A stretch of 64,000 bases of DNA from Lanius collurio (Eukaryota; Chordata; Aves; Passeriformes; Laniidae): the NCBI GenBank assembly GCA_020086605.1, contig JACBWW010000021.1:6016335-6080334 (forward strand), written 5' to 3'. Positions 33,931-47,200 of the stretch are shown piece after piece. How positions within the stretch are numbered: position 1 is the first letter of the stretch; each line of letters begins with the position of its first letter. Under the pieces are notes generated by a model. That model saw nothing but the letters and a program-made list of their open reading frames with translations. It had not been told where the DNA came from and searched no databases. The position numbers and the translations under genes are program-made.

Positions 33931-34960
33931 GCCTGGCTGAGGGCATGGTAGTGAAATACTCTCACTGGGTTTTGGCCTGTGCCAGGCTACCCAGTGCATC
34001 AAAGTGGTGACAGGCCAAGGGCTGGGGCCCCCACCAGGATGGTGGAGTGGGAAGAGGGCTCCCACTGCCCCAGGAGTGCTGCCCAGACTGTGGGCTGGGT
34101 ATGTGAACCATATTTCCCAGTGCCTTCCCAATGCCACCGTGCAGGAGCAGCAGCTCAGATGCCAGTGTTGTTTCCCACTGGCAGCAGCACAGAGATGATG
34201 CCACTTGTCTCTTTATCTTTTCCCTGTTGCTGCTGCTCCTTTGACAGGCTGAGAGCTGCTCCCAGGACGGACGCCGGGAGCCAGAGCCATTTTGCAGGCT
34301 GCAGCACAGCTGGTGCCTGGCGCCGAGCTCCCGCTGCCGTGCGCTGTGGGAAGGTGAGCGAGATGGAATTTTTAACCAATTCACTTGATGACATTCACAT
34401 GCCACAGCCCAGCAGTTTCTGCTTGTGGAAACATCTCCACGGGGGATCAGGGAAGTGATGCATTTAGAGGGATTCTAGCAAGAAATTGCAAAAATGCCTC
34501 CCCGGGGCCGACGTAAAGGGTTGTTAGTGGTGGTGTTTATTCATGAGCAGAGCCAGCCAGGGAAGGATGAATCTTGGAATTACTCTGGGAACAGAGAGGG
34601 GAGGTGCATCCATTTGCCTACCTGCTCCACCTGCACTGAGAGTTCCATGTCTGGAGGGAGAGCAGGTCCCATCCCAGGGGGCTGAGGAGGGTGGAGAAAT
34701 TTCCTTAGACTGACATGAAGGCTGGGACCAGCCAGATATTTCAGTTGCTGTAAGAATCCATGTGTACCAGGGAAGTTTGTAAATGGATGGGCAGGGAAGA
34801 TTCTGATTAAAGACCCATTTCAGAGTCAGCTGCTCTAGGTGGTGAGAGTATTTTGTGGATCAGCTGTACCCTGTTTTGGGAAAAAGGGCAAAGAAGTGAC
34901 AGAGCCCTATCATTGTCCCTGGATTGTGTACAAAGTGGCTCTGCAGGTGAACAAATCTCT
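33931..34960. other. Intergenic, no gene recognised
   Basis: About 1 kb of mixed sequence with no supportable gene or repeat family. Confidence 0.4.
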
Positions 34961-35260
34961 GAATCCCAGAATAGTTTGGGCTGGAAAAGACCTTAAATCT
35001 CATCTCATTCCACTCCTGCTATGGGCAGGGACACGTTCCACTATCCCAGGTTGCTCCAAGCGCCATCCAGCCTGTCCTTGGACACTCCCAGGGATGCAGG
35101 GGCAACCACAGCTGCTCTGGGCACTCTGTGCCAAGGCCTCCCAGGAAACAATTTCTTCCCAATATTCCATCTAACACAGCCCTCTGGGAATGGGAAGCCA
35201 TTTCCCCTTGTCCTGGTACCCCAGGCCCTCGTAAATAGTCTCTCTCCAGCTTTCTTGTAC
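34961..35260 (-). mobile_element. CR1 LINE 3' fragment
   Basis: Antisense CR1 of about 300 bp: gaatcccagaatagtttggg, tatgggcagggacacgttcc, cactatcccaggttgctcca and aacaatttcttcccaatatt. Confidence 0.93.
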
Positions 35261-36391
35261 TTTCCCAGTCCATGAATGTTTGGAGAGCAGTGACTCTCAG
35301 TGCCTGTGCCCTGAACTGCTCTTCTCCTGCCCTGGCACCTCCAGCTACATATTCACCTTCTGTTTTGGGAGAACTTTGTCCCTCTTTTTGCTGTTGCTGT
35401 GGTCCTGGGACTGAGGCAGCTCCCAGACCTGTGTCTGCCTGCCAAACCTGGGTGCTGGCACCGTGGGTGCTGCAATGGCTTTGGTGGGACCCTGAGCCTC
35501 ACGGTGACTTTGGTGGGACCATGGGCACATCAGTGGCTTTGGGGTGCCCCCCATGGTGCACTAACCGCGGGGTCCATTAACCCTTTCCCACAGCCCGTGC
35601 AGCCGGGCAGTGCTGGCACCCCACGTGCTGCCGTGGCGGGGCAGGGTGTGTGAGGAGAGCACAGCAGGAATGCAGAATGAGATGAGATGTGACAGCCCAT
35701 CTTCCTGGGAACATCGATGTAATCTGCACCAGAATGTGCTCAGCCAGCTGGAATCACCGTCAGCCAGAGCTTAGCCAGAGCTCAGCGCCCGGGCGGGACC
35801 AGCCCCCCGGGGCACCCCAAAGGCGGCGGGCGCGGGTGAGGCCCCGTGCGCGGTGCCCGGCTGCCCTCCCGTGTCCAGGGCAAGGGCCAGCAACGCTCCC
35901 TGCTCCCAGCTCCTGGGGGAGGGCTCCAGGCGGGCCCCGTCCCGGCTCCTTTCACCCCAAAAACAGGTGGGGCACTGCCGGGGCTGAACCCAGAACACAA
36001 ACACGGGGCTCTCGGACCACTGGGGCTGTTGCTGCCTCAGCTACTCCGCAGAGACCGAAGGGTCCCAGGCGAGCCTTGCCCTGTACTGCAGGGTGGGTGG
36101 ACCCACTGGGCTTATCTGGGACACGGCTTCCCATCTCCAGAGGATGCTGGGGGGAGTGGGCTGGCAGAGGGCTGGCAGTGAGACAGGCAATGAGATAGGC
36201 AGCGGGCAAGCAACCGCGCCTGCAGGGCTGGGTTGCCACGGTCTGCTCCAAAGTATCCCTGGACTCCTCGGCAGGTGGTTCTGTCAGATCAGGGACAATC
36301 CTGGCCTGGGAGCCTGGGCACTGTCCCAGCAGAATTGCTCAGGGTTTGGCTGCAGTCCTTGTTCAGACACATGGTGTGAGTTTTCATCCAC
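35261..36391. other. Intergenic, no gene recognised
   Basis: Contains a modest CpG-rich patch at 35780-35960 (gcgcccgggcggg, ggcggcgggcgcggg) with no adjacent gene recognised. Confidence 0.4.
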
Positions 36392-36545
36392 AACAGAGAA
36401 GCTGTGGCTGCCCCTGGATCCCTGGAAGTGTCCAAGGCCAGGCTGGACGCTGGGGCTTGGAGCAACCTGGGACAGAGGAGGGTGTCCCTGTCCCTGGCAG
36501 AGGTGGCACTGGATGGGCTTTACAGTCCCTTTCAACCCAAACCAG
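36392..36545 (+). mobile_element. CR1 LINE 3' fragment
   Basis: Sense CR1: agaagctgtggctgcccctg, gtccaaggccaggctgg, ttggagcaacctgggac and gggctttacagtccctttca. Confidence 0.92.
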
Positions 36546-36745
36546 CCTGGGACTTGATGAAACCTCCCAAGCATCAGTGCTGGAACCTGGGGGTGGAAAG
36601 GCTGGGGGCAGCTGAAGGAGAAAAGCCATTCCTGGCCCCACCAGGCTGCTGGGGAAGTCTGTCGGGAACACCGTGGGGCTTTTGTGTCTCCTGTGCCAGC
36701 ACTTGGGAGAGAAGGATGTACAGAGCAGTGGGGAAGTGGACGCGA

Positions 36746-36759
36746 GTCACCATGGCAAC
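36746..36759 (+). promoter_or_regulatory. Consensus RFX X-box
   Basis: GTCACC AT GGCAAC fits the RFX X-box GTNRCC N(0-3) RGYAAC exactly. It lies in intergenic DNA about 12.6 kb upstream of RASGRF1. Occupancy is unknown. Confidence 0.4.
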
Positions 36760-39649
36760 GGGGATGGAAACATCATCAAAATGTGTCAAACGAGGGGAAT
36801 TACAAAAAATAGAAACCCAGCGTGGTGTGGGCAAACATTGCAGCTTCATGGGGCTGCTCCTGACAGCATGTCGGCAGCCTCCCTGTGCTGTGGTAATGGT
36901 ACCACCACCAGCTCCAAGCCGTGCTATCACTGGGGGCATCTTGTGCCCCCCAGAGCACCCATGAGGAGATCCCAGTCCCTCCAGATCAGCTGGGCAGCCA
37001 CAAGCTCCTCACCAGCACGTGGACACGAGCCCTACATTTTCAGTTCCAGTGAGGGCACAGCTGGGCACAGACACGTCCGGCACCTCAGATGGCACCGTGC
37101 CACCTCTGCATGAACCCCCCCTTCACAACTAATTAATTTGTAATAATAAGCCATGTGCTGGTTTCCAGCTGTTTGTTTGTTTGTTTGGAATTTTTTTCAG
37201 TAAATGAAATTGTAAACTATTTGTGCTATTTTATCTGTCACTTATGCTCCCAGGATTTGTAATTTTAGTGCATGACATCAGTTAATCACAATTCTCTTCC
37301 AGCACTAGTTTTAATTAAAACCACTTTCTCCTTTTTCAGCTAATTCAGTGCTGTCACTGACGGCTGCAAATGAGATCACAGGCTGGTGGTTGTTGCTGCT
37401 GTTTTATATTCGCCACTGACGTTAGGAAGTGGGGAGGAGCAGGGATGGAGTACGGATGGAGCAGGAGCTCACTGGGGCTGCCCATCCAGTACTACGGGAC
37501 CCAGTGATGGCAGCGGGGCTGGAATGTCCCTGCGAGGAGTCTGGGCATTCCGACACTGCCATCCGCAGCCGGTGGGAAGAGCCTTTACCCGCAGTTCAGC
37601 TTTCCAACTGTTTCCTAACTGAGCCAGGAGCGATCCGCTGCTCCTCAGTGACCCTGCCCTGGCTGAAGGAACCCAACGCAAGGGCTGGAGCAAGAGCAGC
37701 TTTGTCAAATCATGAGCTGTAATTGCCTGAACTTCACGGCCGACATAGCACGCTGCTCATTACAGACTCCTGATTCCCAAATCCATCCCCAAAACAAACA
37801 GCTCCGACACCTGATCTGGTATTCAGATTCACCAGTGCTCCCTGCTCTGACAACTTGCTAACGAGCTTCCCTCAGCAGCCAAGAGCCGGGACGAGCGCTG
37901 ACAGCCGCTGCTGAATCTGCAGTGGTACCGGGATCGAAACATGGATCCAAACCCAGATCCAAATCTGGATCCATGGCAGCCTTGTGGTGACGGGGACGAG
38001 CTATATATGGTCACCTTAGCGAGCGGCCGGGGGCGTGCACCAGCTTTGGTGCTCTCCAGCCCACCATGGACCGAATTCCACCCATGCCGTGTCCTGGCGC
38101 TTTCCCGCTGCTCCTTCCCGGGGCAGCTGTGGCACGGCCAGGAGTCCCAGACTGCCGCTCCCGCTGGGTGGGGTGGCATCACTCAGCCCCCCAAATCCCT
38201 GCTCCTGGGTGGGCTGAACCTGGACCGGTTGTGCCAGCAGATCTGCCTGTGTTTACCCGTGGTGTGGTGAGCCGCCCCCTTCTCCGGGCATGGACAGGGG
38301 CCTCAACCTCCCAGCAGCACATCCTGCCCCGGCCGCCCTCCCTCCCGCGCAGCCGCTGGGATTTGGCTCCCCATGGGGGCGGCACCCGTCCTCTGGCAGC
38401 TCCTTTGAGCCCCTCACAGAGCTCAGGATCCCTCCCTATGTGTTTGGGACCGCAGAGGAAGTTCGGTGCCCTGTGGTTCCAGGGGTGCCTGGCAGCCCCT
38501 GTGTCTGTGTCCCCAGCACAGCCCGGGAAGAGCAGCGGCCAGGGGCGACAGACACTCCTGGGGTGTTGTAGGGTCCTGTCACCCCGTGCTGCTAACGGTG
38601 TGGCCAGTGGTCCAGCTGCCCTTGTCCCAGACTGACTTTTCCAGTGGATATTTAATTTGCTTCACTCTTGGGCAGATTAATTTGTTGGGGTTTTAAAAAA
38701 CCTCAGTTTTTTTAAACTGCGTTTTAGTTAGCCAAGGTGCAGTGATGCTGAGGTCAGATTTACACCTCCCCCAGTCCTGTTCCCGGCCTGGTGTTCCTGC
38801 TAATTGTGTGCACACCCAGGGATGGGTCCAACGGGTGGCATTTGGCATCCAGAACATTTTAAACTTGGAAAATGGGAAAAAAATCAAGCGATGACAAGAG
38901 TATTTATTTGTGCAGCCGACGCTGCCAATGGCTGGGGTTTAAAGGCGTATTTTTGCCATTTACTGGAGTCAGTTGGAACAGAGAGACCAAATCCAACGCG
39001 GTGACACCTCCGACGGCTTGGACGGGCTCCTTCAGCTGCAGCAAAGCTCAGCAGGTTTGACATTTGAAACTCCCTCATTCCACTGCCAGGCAAAACCTAG
39101 GGCCTTTGCACTGTATTTTTCCTGCTGTTCCTCTGTGCAAGAATTCCTGCTTTTTCTGGTTTCACACCATTATGAACACACCAGCTCAGGAAAAAAATAA
39201 AATTCTGCTGTGATGATAAAATTGGCTTTGGAATAGCAGAAATCTGGCTTGTCCATGTGGTGCCAGGCTCTGGGGAGCTCTTGTATACCAGGGCTGCAGT
39301 CATTGTGTTACTGTTCTGAACACAAAAACACCGGGTAAGTGAGATTTTAAAGGATTGTTTGATGTTCGGCTTTTCAGGATTAATTCCTAAACTAAACAAC
39401 AATCCCTGAGGTGCTGCCACAGGCAGGAAGAAACTCTCCCCTGTACATGCTCCCATCCTTCTGCACTGCTTCTGCTCCCCAGAACCTGCTACTGCAGGGG
39501 ACGGAGATTTGCCCCCCCCCTTCAAACCCAGCAGCCAGGGACGCTCGCTCCCTCGGGTCCCTTCCTGCTGGCACAGAAGTTGCCTCTCGTGGGTTCAGCC
39601 TGGGACAGTGGGAGTGAGGCAGGAAGGATGCGGTGGGGGAGGAAAGCAG

Positions 39650-39728
39650 TGGAAGAGATGTAGGAGGGATGCAGCAGGAGGGAGAGATGCAGAAGGGATG
39701 TAGGAGGGATGCAGCAGAAGGGATGCAG
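39650..39728. repeat. Degenerate GATGYAGNAGGGATGCAG repeat
   Basis: Tandem, imperfect units such as gatgtaggagggatgcagca repeated about four times, G/A-rich on the plus strand. Confidence 0.75.
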
Positions 39729-40560
39729 TGCGCACCCTGCAACCCTTCCCAGCATCCTGCCCTGCTGTTGGCTCCACTCTCCAGCTGCTTTGCCTGGGTT
39801 TCTTCTCCAGGGACTGAGACAGGTCCTGCCAGGTCTGCATGAGGCTGGTGGTGCCAGTGGGAAACCCTGGGATGGAGGATCAGTGGGTAGAACAGCTCCA
39901 AGCTGGGAAGCCACGGGGTGAGAGCTGAAGGCTTATTAGCTCTCATTAGCCCTCATTAGCAATGGACTCCCAGGTGCATGAGGGACAATACACCAGGCAG
40001 AGGCAGCATTGCTGTGGGTGTTTCTGGTATAAAAGGGACAAACGCTGCCCAGTGTGTGCAGTGGGGTCTGGGGGTCCTGGGACAGGCTTGAGGGCAGGTG
40101 ATGCTGCTGCACAGGCACCACCTGGGCCAAGAGCAGGGAATTCCCAGGGGAATCTGTGTCTGCAGCTCTAGCTGTGCATGGAAGATGATCAGGAACACCA
40201 GTGGATTCCTCTTGGAGGTGATCTCCACTGCAGCCTGTCTGGGGCCAGGTGAGCTCTGCGCTGAGTGTGCTGCAGAGGATGCTCGTGCTGGGCATGGCAG
40301 ATGTGCTGGGGCAGCTGAAATGGGCTCCCAGGTGATGCCAGCACCTGCCCTGAGCCAATACCCTGGTGGCACCTACTGCTGTCCTGCTTTGGTTTTTTTG
40401 ATAAGCAAGTTGAAGGGAAACAGGTCACTGCTGCTGGGGTTCCTGGATTACATAAACACTGGTGGGGTGTCCCAGGTTGTGCAAGAGCCTGGCTTGTCCG
40501 AACCTGTGTTGTGGTTTGGAGAGGTATGAAGGCAGGGACCTGGAAACAGGTCAGTTGAGG

Positions 40561-40780
40561 TGAGATATAAGGAAGAAATTCTTCCCTGTGAGGTTGGTGA
40601 GACGCTAGCACAGGGTGCCCAGAGAAGCCATGACTGCCCAATCCCAGAACTGTTCAAGCCCAAGCTGGATGGGGCTTGGAGCAACCCAGGATAGCAGAAG
40701 GTGTCCATGCCCATGGCAGGGGTGGAATGAGATGGGCTTCAAGGTCCCTTCCCACACAAACCCTTCTGTGATTATATGAC
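40561..40780 (+). mobile_element. CR1 LINE 3' fragment
   Basis: Sense CR1: ataaggaagaaattcttccc, cagggtgcccagagaagcca, gcttggagcaacccagg and gatgggcttcaaggtccctt, ending near cccttctgtgatt. Confidence 0.93.
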
Positions 40781-43700
40781 GCAAAGCTGCCTTGTAGCAG
40801 GAGGCACTGGAAATCATCCCTTAGCAGGGAATGGCAAACCTGGAATCACTGTGCATGCTGCGGCTGATAGGAGCTAACGCAGCTCTGTGTGAGTGAGAAG
40901 TGTGGCCAAGCTGGGGGAGGATCTGACCTGCTGATGGAAAGCAGGTCTGGCTTTGTGTGCCCCTGCCCTGGGAAGGATGCCTGAGATCAGGAAGTGTCTC
41001 AGGACAGACCCATGGAATCCTCCAGCCCCATCCCGGTAGCACAGTGGGAGATGAAATGGGACTCTTGCAGGGACTGCCTGTGGGAGAGAAGCAGGGAGGG
41101 AGGAATGCCGCCGGTTCTGTTGGATTCGAGCAGGCTCTGCTCTCCCAGAGCCGCATTTTGCTGCTGTGAGTGCTAACTAGGTCAGGCAGGACGAGCCGTA
41201 CCTGTCCCTGCTGCAGCGCTCGGCACGGCACCGGCACCCGGCTGCCCCCAGCACAGCGCTGCCACCGGGACACCGCCAAGGGCAGGCTCGGGTGACCGCT
41301 GTGAGCTGCCGCAGCCGAGAGGCAGCACCGGAGCGGGGCCGGAGGCGGCGGGCAGCCCTCGGGGACCCTTTGGCAAAACGTTTGCTGCCTCCATGGTGCC
41401 CGGCCGTGCACAGTGAGGCAGCGGGCAGATTCCCCTACAGCCTCTTCCTCCTCTTAGGGCTGAGCAATACTATTGCTAAAAACAGGAGTTCTGCTATTTC
41501 AAATACCAGCTTGCGGGATGATTCAGTGTCTGCTCAGGCAGACACGAGGCAATGAAGATGTTGGTCTTCAAGACTTATTTTAGGGGGAGCCTCTTCTTTG
41601 TGTGCCGGGTGTCCCCAGCGATATGGTGAGATGGAGAACCCCAGGACACTGGACAGGGTGGGCCCAGTGGCTCCTCTGAGCTGGGACCACAAGGACCAGC
41701 TTTTCAGGAAGGGGAGAATGCGCTGACCCCTGTGGCAGGATCAGCTCTCCAAACCTTCTTGGTCAATGCTCTGCAAGGCCTCCAGTGTCCCTGCACCTCC
41801 GACAGATTCCTGTACCTTTGGAGCTGCATATTCCCTGCCAAATTTTCGTTGTCTTGCTCTTTTTCCTTGCCCTATGTCTCCAGCACATCCTCCCTCCCCC
41901 AGATGTGGATGTGAAGGTTCTGGCATGCCCCAGCCCTGTTCCCTCACCCCCCACTTTCTGTCCTGGGGTAAAACCCTCCCTCCAGCTGCTGCCAGAGCTC
42001 TTACATGGGAGCAGTAGGCTTTAGTAGAAAATTCCCTCTTTCAGACGTGATTGATTTGGATTCCCCCCAGTCCTGGTTTCCAGGCATCAACGGCTGCTGG
42101 AAATGCTCTCCTGGCGACAGAAAATCCATGGGAAAGCAGGCAGCCTGATGAAGTATTCATGGGGATTTTTATCACTAGTTTTTACCCGCTGCAGGAAAGT
42201 CAGCTTTATTTTTAGTGAGTGATGGATCCAGCAGTAACATAGGAAAAATACTCCATCTCCCTTTGAGCTGCATAGGAGGTATTGGAGAGGGCCTGTGCCT
42301 AGGGACAGGAACTAAAACCATCTCCTGGCTAATTCTGGGATCATTAGAATGCTTGAAGGAGGCTGTGACTGATCCTCTGCTGCTCCAAGTGCTGCAGCCC
42401 ATGGCTCTTGGCAGACCCAGGTGGCTGAGCCTTCTGCAGCGCCCATCCCCATAGCCACAGTGTTCCCGTTGACTCCCTAATCCCCAACCTGCCTCTGTCC
42501 CAGAGAGAGCAGGAGAATGAATCACAGCTGATTAATTTGCCTTATCCAGAAGAATTTCCCTGAATTAGCAAATGTTTTGTTTGTTTCTATAGTGGACAGG
42601 AAAACATCCCTCAGTGCCCAGCAGCTGCACCCATGGCTGTGCCAGCCCTGCCAGTATGACCCCTGGGAGTCCCAGTGTCACTGAGCCCAGACAAGACACT
42701 CACATCTGGCTGCAAATGATCTTAAAACATATTTCTGAGCCAGCCAAGCTCAGCCACTGCCTTCCCAGGGTTTTTCCCACTGCCTTCTCCCCATGGGTAC
42801 TGCTTGCTGCTCGGCCGGTGCCGAGATGTGCTCTGTCAGCAGCAGATGCTTAATCTGTTTAAAAATAAATCCATCACTCTCCTGTGACTGATGGGAATCT
42901 GTTACAGCAAATCCCACTGTAACGTGGAACCCAGCCATGGCTGCCAAACTTCAGCACTTTTTTCCCTCTGGGCTCCAGAGAAGGGCTTGGGTCCCTCTAC
43001 TGTGGGTCTGGGGCAGCTCTGGAACTTGCCATTCCCTGCCCGCGTTTGTGCCCATTTACTGACACAGCCACAGGTAACACCCAGCAGGGACAAAGAAACC
43101 TGGGGCCTCTCCTTGCTCTGACAGGGATGAGCTGTGTGACCTCGGGCAAATCCCTGCTGTCTGTGCGCTGTCACTGCGAGGGTGAGGAGCTGTGTCACCT
43201 AAAGCTCTCCAGGGAAAATAAATGAGAAAGGTCTCTCCCAGCCATGAGTGACCAACTCTGTCCAGCAACAAAAAAAACCCCCAAAAATTCTCTGAGGGAC
43301 CGTAACAATGTGTAGAACTTCCTCCAGGAAAACAAGGGGTGAAGTGGAAACAGGTCTGTGGGGACAGCATTTTCTTCCTGGGAAGGCGAACTGGGAAATA
43401 GGGTGGGGTCTTTGGCCCCCCTCTAATTAAATGAGTTAATGATGATGATGGAGAGACTTTAGGGGTTGTCTCCATTCCAGGAAATAGGAGCAATAAAAGG
43501 TCTTGGTTCAGGGGGGCACCTCCACTCCTGCTGCCACACCTTGGGAGGTGCTACTTTGGGGATACTGCCCATGAGAGCTGGGGTGCCCTCCCTGCCTCTG
43601 AGGGGTGAGGTGGATTAGGCTGGTATGGCTGTATTGGGGATCTGGTGAGTTCCAAAAAAGGCTCGAATTCCTCTTCCCAGCACAGCTGTGAGCCTTTGTG

Positions 43701-44204
43701 CCACTGCAAGTCCTTTTCCCCTCTCCGTGCCAGGGGTGCCAGGGCTGGCAGCTACCCAGGTACCCAGGGAGGCACCGAGCCCATCCCGTGTGGATCCCAG
43801 GAGCAGAGCAGGGCATTGCCAGTGTGTTGCACAGGTGGGTATGGCAGCAGCCATGTGTGTCTGGGGCCAGGGCCAGCGTGGGCCAGCAGGGTCATCCTTC
43901 CCCGTGGGCTGAGGGTGCTGGGGAATGTGGGTGCTGTCACTGCCCTGTCTGCAGCCATGGCACCCACGCATCTCTCACCACAGGAGAGCTGCCTGGGGTC
44001 TGATCCTGAGCCCCTGAGGCTGAGGGGATCCTGCCTAGGCAGGGCATGTTTCTGGATGGGCAAAGTGGAATTACCCAAATTTATTCCCTGTCGGGGAGGG
44101 AGTGGGACCTCCTGCACTTGCTGAGCTCCCCACTAATTGTGGGTGATGATTAAGGTGATGCTGCCTGACCCTGGGGTGTGTCCCTAGCTGTTGGGACCCT
44201 CCCT
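40781..44204. other. Intergenic, no gene recognised
   Basis: About 3.4 kb. A small CpG-rich patch occurs at 41195-41410. No gene, RNA or repeat family recognised otherwise. Confidence 0.45.
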
Positions 44205-44272
44205 GGTAGGGGATTGGAACTGGATTGGCTTTAAAGTCGTCTGATCCAAACCATTAGGTGGTTTTGTGATCT
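44205..44272 (+). mobile_element. Short, diverged CR1 3' end
   Basis: About 68 bp resembling the sense CR1 terminus: ggattggaactggattgg, ctttaaagtcgtctgatcca and aaaccattagg, ending ttttgtgatc. Confidence 0.65.
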
Positions 44273-47200
44273 CTGGGGCTGCAGCTCCTCATTCTCAGGA
44301 TTTCAGGCGCTCGCCTGGCTCCTCCCCAGGTGCAGCCAGATGCTGCAGCAGAGCCCTGTGTTACCTGTCTCATTGCTCCTGGGCCAGCTGCCAGGCAAAC
44401 CAGCTCCATGGGACTGTGGTTCCTGCCTGGAAACCCTGATTGTGGCCCGGGGCCCAAGAGATGCGGGAGGACCCTGCTGTGCCTGAGGGCATCCCCACTG
44501 TGCCCTTGGGTCAGATAATCCCAGTGCCCTGTAAGCAGCTCACCCTGGGAGTGACTGCAGAGCCTTTGCCCTGCAGCAAGTGGGGCAAGAACTGGTTTAG
44601 TGAGTGACATGTGTGCTGCCCGTGGCGTCCTGCATCACCTGGTGTGCTGAGTGTCATGTGCAATCAGGGCCTGTTTCACGCTCAAACTGAGTCCTATGGC
44701 TTCTGCAGCGCCTTAAGCCATCATCTCATAGCAGGTACCCCAGTGTTTTGTTGTCTTCCTAACTGGCTGGTAGAGAGACAGACGGAAAGGATTTCTTGGT
44801 GACAATAAGGAATTAGTCAGTTCCAGAGATTTGGATATTAAATCCTTAATTAGGGATATACCTTGGTGTGCAAGAATCCAGCAGGGCTCTTCTCAGGAGT
44901 GCTGGCAGCAGTTGCAGTGCTGGCCTTGCTCCCTGAGGCTAATCCTGGTGGCCCTGGGGATTACCTGCTTGGACATGGTGTGTCCAGCCCCAGGACAGAT
45001 TGTCCAAGGTGATCCAGCCATGCCACCAGCACCTTCCAGTTGGACTCCAGCTTGGAGCCTGGTGATACAGTCAGACATGGGAAGTGGGGATGGGTGTGCC
45101 TGATGATATCTTGTACCTGTAGGGACAGGAAGTAGCTTTAAAGACCCAAAGCCTCAGCATCCGGGCAGGTTCAGCGCTGTTCTGTCTGTCAGGTGGCAAA
45201 TCCCATGTGTAACAGCAGGGACCTTGGCCTGTAGAGTGCAGCATCACACGGTTATAGAACACCCGTCTTAGCTTCAACACCTTCCGAGGGCTTGTGAAAC
45301 ACAGCAGTGCCTAAAAATACCCGGTTGCCAAATTCCTGCTGCGAGTGCACTTGCAAGGTGTCTGCGGTACTCGGGTGGCCCAGCGTGGGGGTGCTCCGAA
45401 CGCATCTCCTGCACTGGTGGAGTTCCCAGCCCTACCCTTGCTCCCTTGTGCCCTCCCTGTGTCCGCTCGGTGCCCAGCACCAGCCCTCGGTGCTGGCCAT
45501 GGCTCTGTGCGGGGCAGCCCCAGTTCCCGTGCAGGACACAGCCCGCGGTGGGGGCGTGTGCTCCCCCAGGAGCTCTCTGTGAGATAGTAACAATTTGCAT
45601 TGGGCCGTGGCAAACCTGGCCATGGGCATCCTCCTGCAGCCCGGGGGCAGCCCTTGGGGTGACACAGGGCTTTGTGGTCCACAGTGGGGTGTTCGGTGTC
45701 TTTCCCCTCCGCCTGCCCCTCTCCTGGAATGGAGATGACTGTTCTCTCTGCTTAGGTACCAGGTGCTGTTGCTGGGCTGGGCAGATGTTGTGTCACTGTC
45801 CCAGGGGAGCAAGGTGGCACAGGGGCAGCTGTGGCCAGCTGGGATGCACAGACCCATCAGAGACCCACAGCACTGGTGACCCCAGGAGACAGGCTGTGCC
45901 CATGGGAAGAGAAGCTGCCCATCACGGCCAGGGCTGCTTGGAGATGCCCTGCAGGAGTCACCCCAGTGCCATGGAAAGGCAGGTCTGATACCCTGAGTGT
46001 TGCTGTGTCTCACGTTGTCCCACACCCCTGCCAGGGTGAAGGACCCCAGCAAGCCCTGGTTTGATGCAATGTGGGGAGGCAATTCTTCCCCCTCATCTCC
46101 CAGGTGAGGAAGGCGGCACCCCAGCTAGGAGCGGTGCCAGAGCCCTCTCCATGGGCTCAGGAGCAAGTGAGAGCTGCTGGCATAAATTACCAGGCTGTCA
46201 TCCCTGGTGCTGAGATTCCCAGGGAACAGCTTAGTGGTTCAGAGGGCTGCTGAGATAATTTTGCATTGTATGATCACAGTCCCAGAACTCTGACATTAAA
46301 AAATGTCAACAGTGAGGTGGTTTCTGTAGTGGGGCTGCCTGTGGCCCCAGGGAGTGAGCACAGCCGACCCTTCCCAGGCCCAGCCAGTGGGTTTGGTGCT
46401 AAGTGATAAATTGGCCTAATGAACTCACAGGCTCCTTGTGCTGCGAGGAGCCCTCAGTTTGACATCCCTATACCCCCCAGCCCTGCATGCAAATGGTACT
46501 GAACCTGCTCAATTCCAGTGGCACTTGAAGGATAGGAGGTGACACCCATGCTGGTGGTGACGCTGGTGGCACTTGTCTAGCCTGGCATGGCAAGGATGTA
46601 GCCACCAACCACAGTGGGTGTCCCCTGCCCTGGCTGCACCACTGGATTTTGTTTTAGCTCCAAGATGAGAGAGTGCTTTGGATGAGAGCCAAGAAACTTG
46701 TCCTGTGCCACACTGGATGATCAGGGCAGTGGATCCTGACTGAGACCCTAACATGCCGTGGGTGTCATCTCCCTGCTCCTTCACCTCCTCCCTCCTGGTT
46801 CAGTGGTTGCTCTGCCCTGGTCCCCTACACCCCATCACTGAGTGTTCAGAGGTCTCTGAGGTGACTGTTCCACTCCCAGAGCTCCCCCACAGCCTCCCCT
46901 GTCCAGAGCAGCATCCTGGGCCCCTTTTTCTCCCATGCCAGCAGCTCTGTGCCCTGCTGCTGCAGTCCCTGCTCCCACTGCCTGTGGGTCTGTTCAGGCT
47001 GTGCATGGGATGGAAGCCCGCAGGAACCACTGTCGTGTTTGTTTAACACTTCAGTGAGGAGCAAAGAGACCACAGCATTTAAAGCACTTGGAAGCCCTGG
47101 CAATCTTTACTCTGGACAAACTCCCTGTCCCGCAGCCAGCATGCTGAGGCTGACTCTGCTGGCTCTCAGAGGTGTGAGAAACACTTTGCTGCCGGATCAG

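Larger units (their letters stand above)
36546..40560. other. Intergenic, no gene recognised
   Basis: About 4 kb. It holds a consensus RFX X-box at 36746-36759, an AT-rich block at 37120-37380 and a degenerate repeat at 39650-39728. No frame is supported as a gene. Confidence 0.45.
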
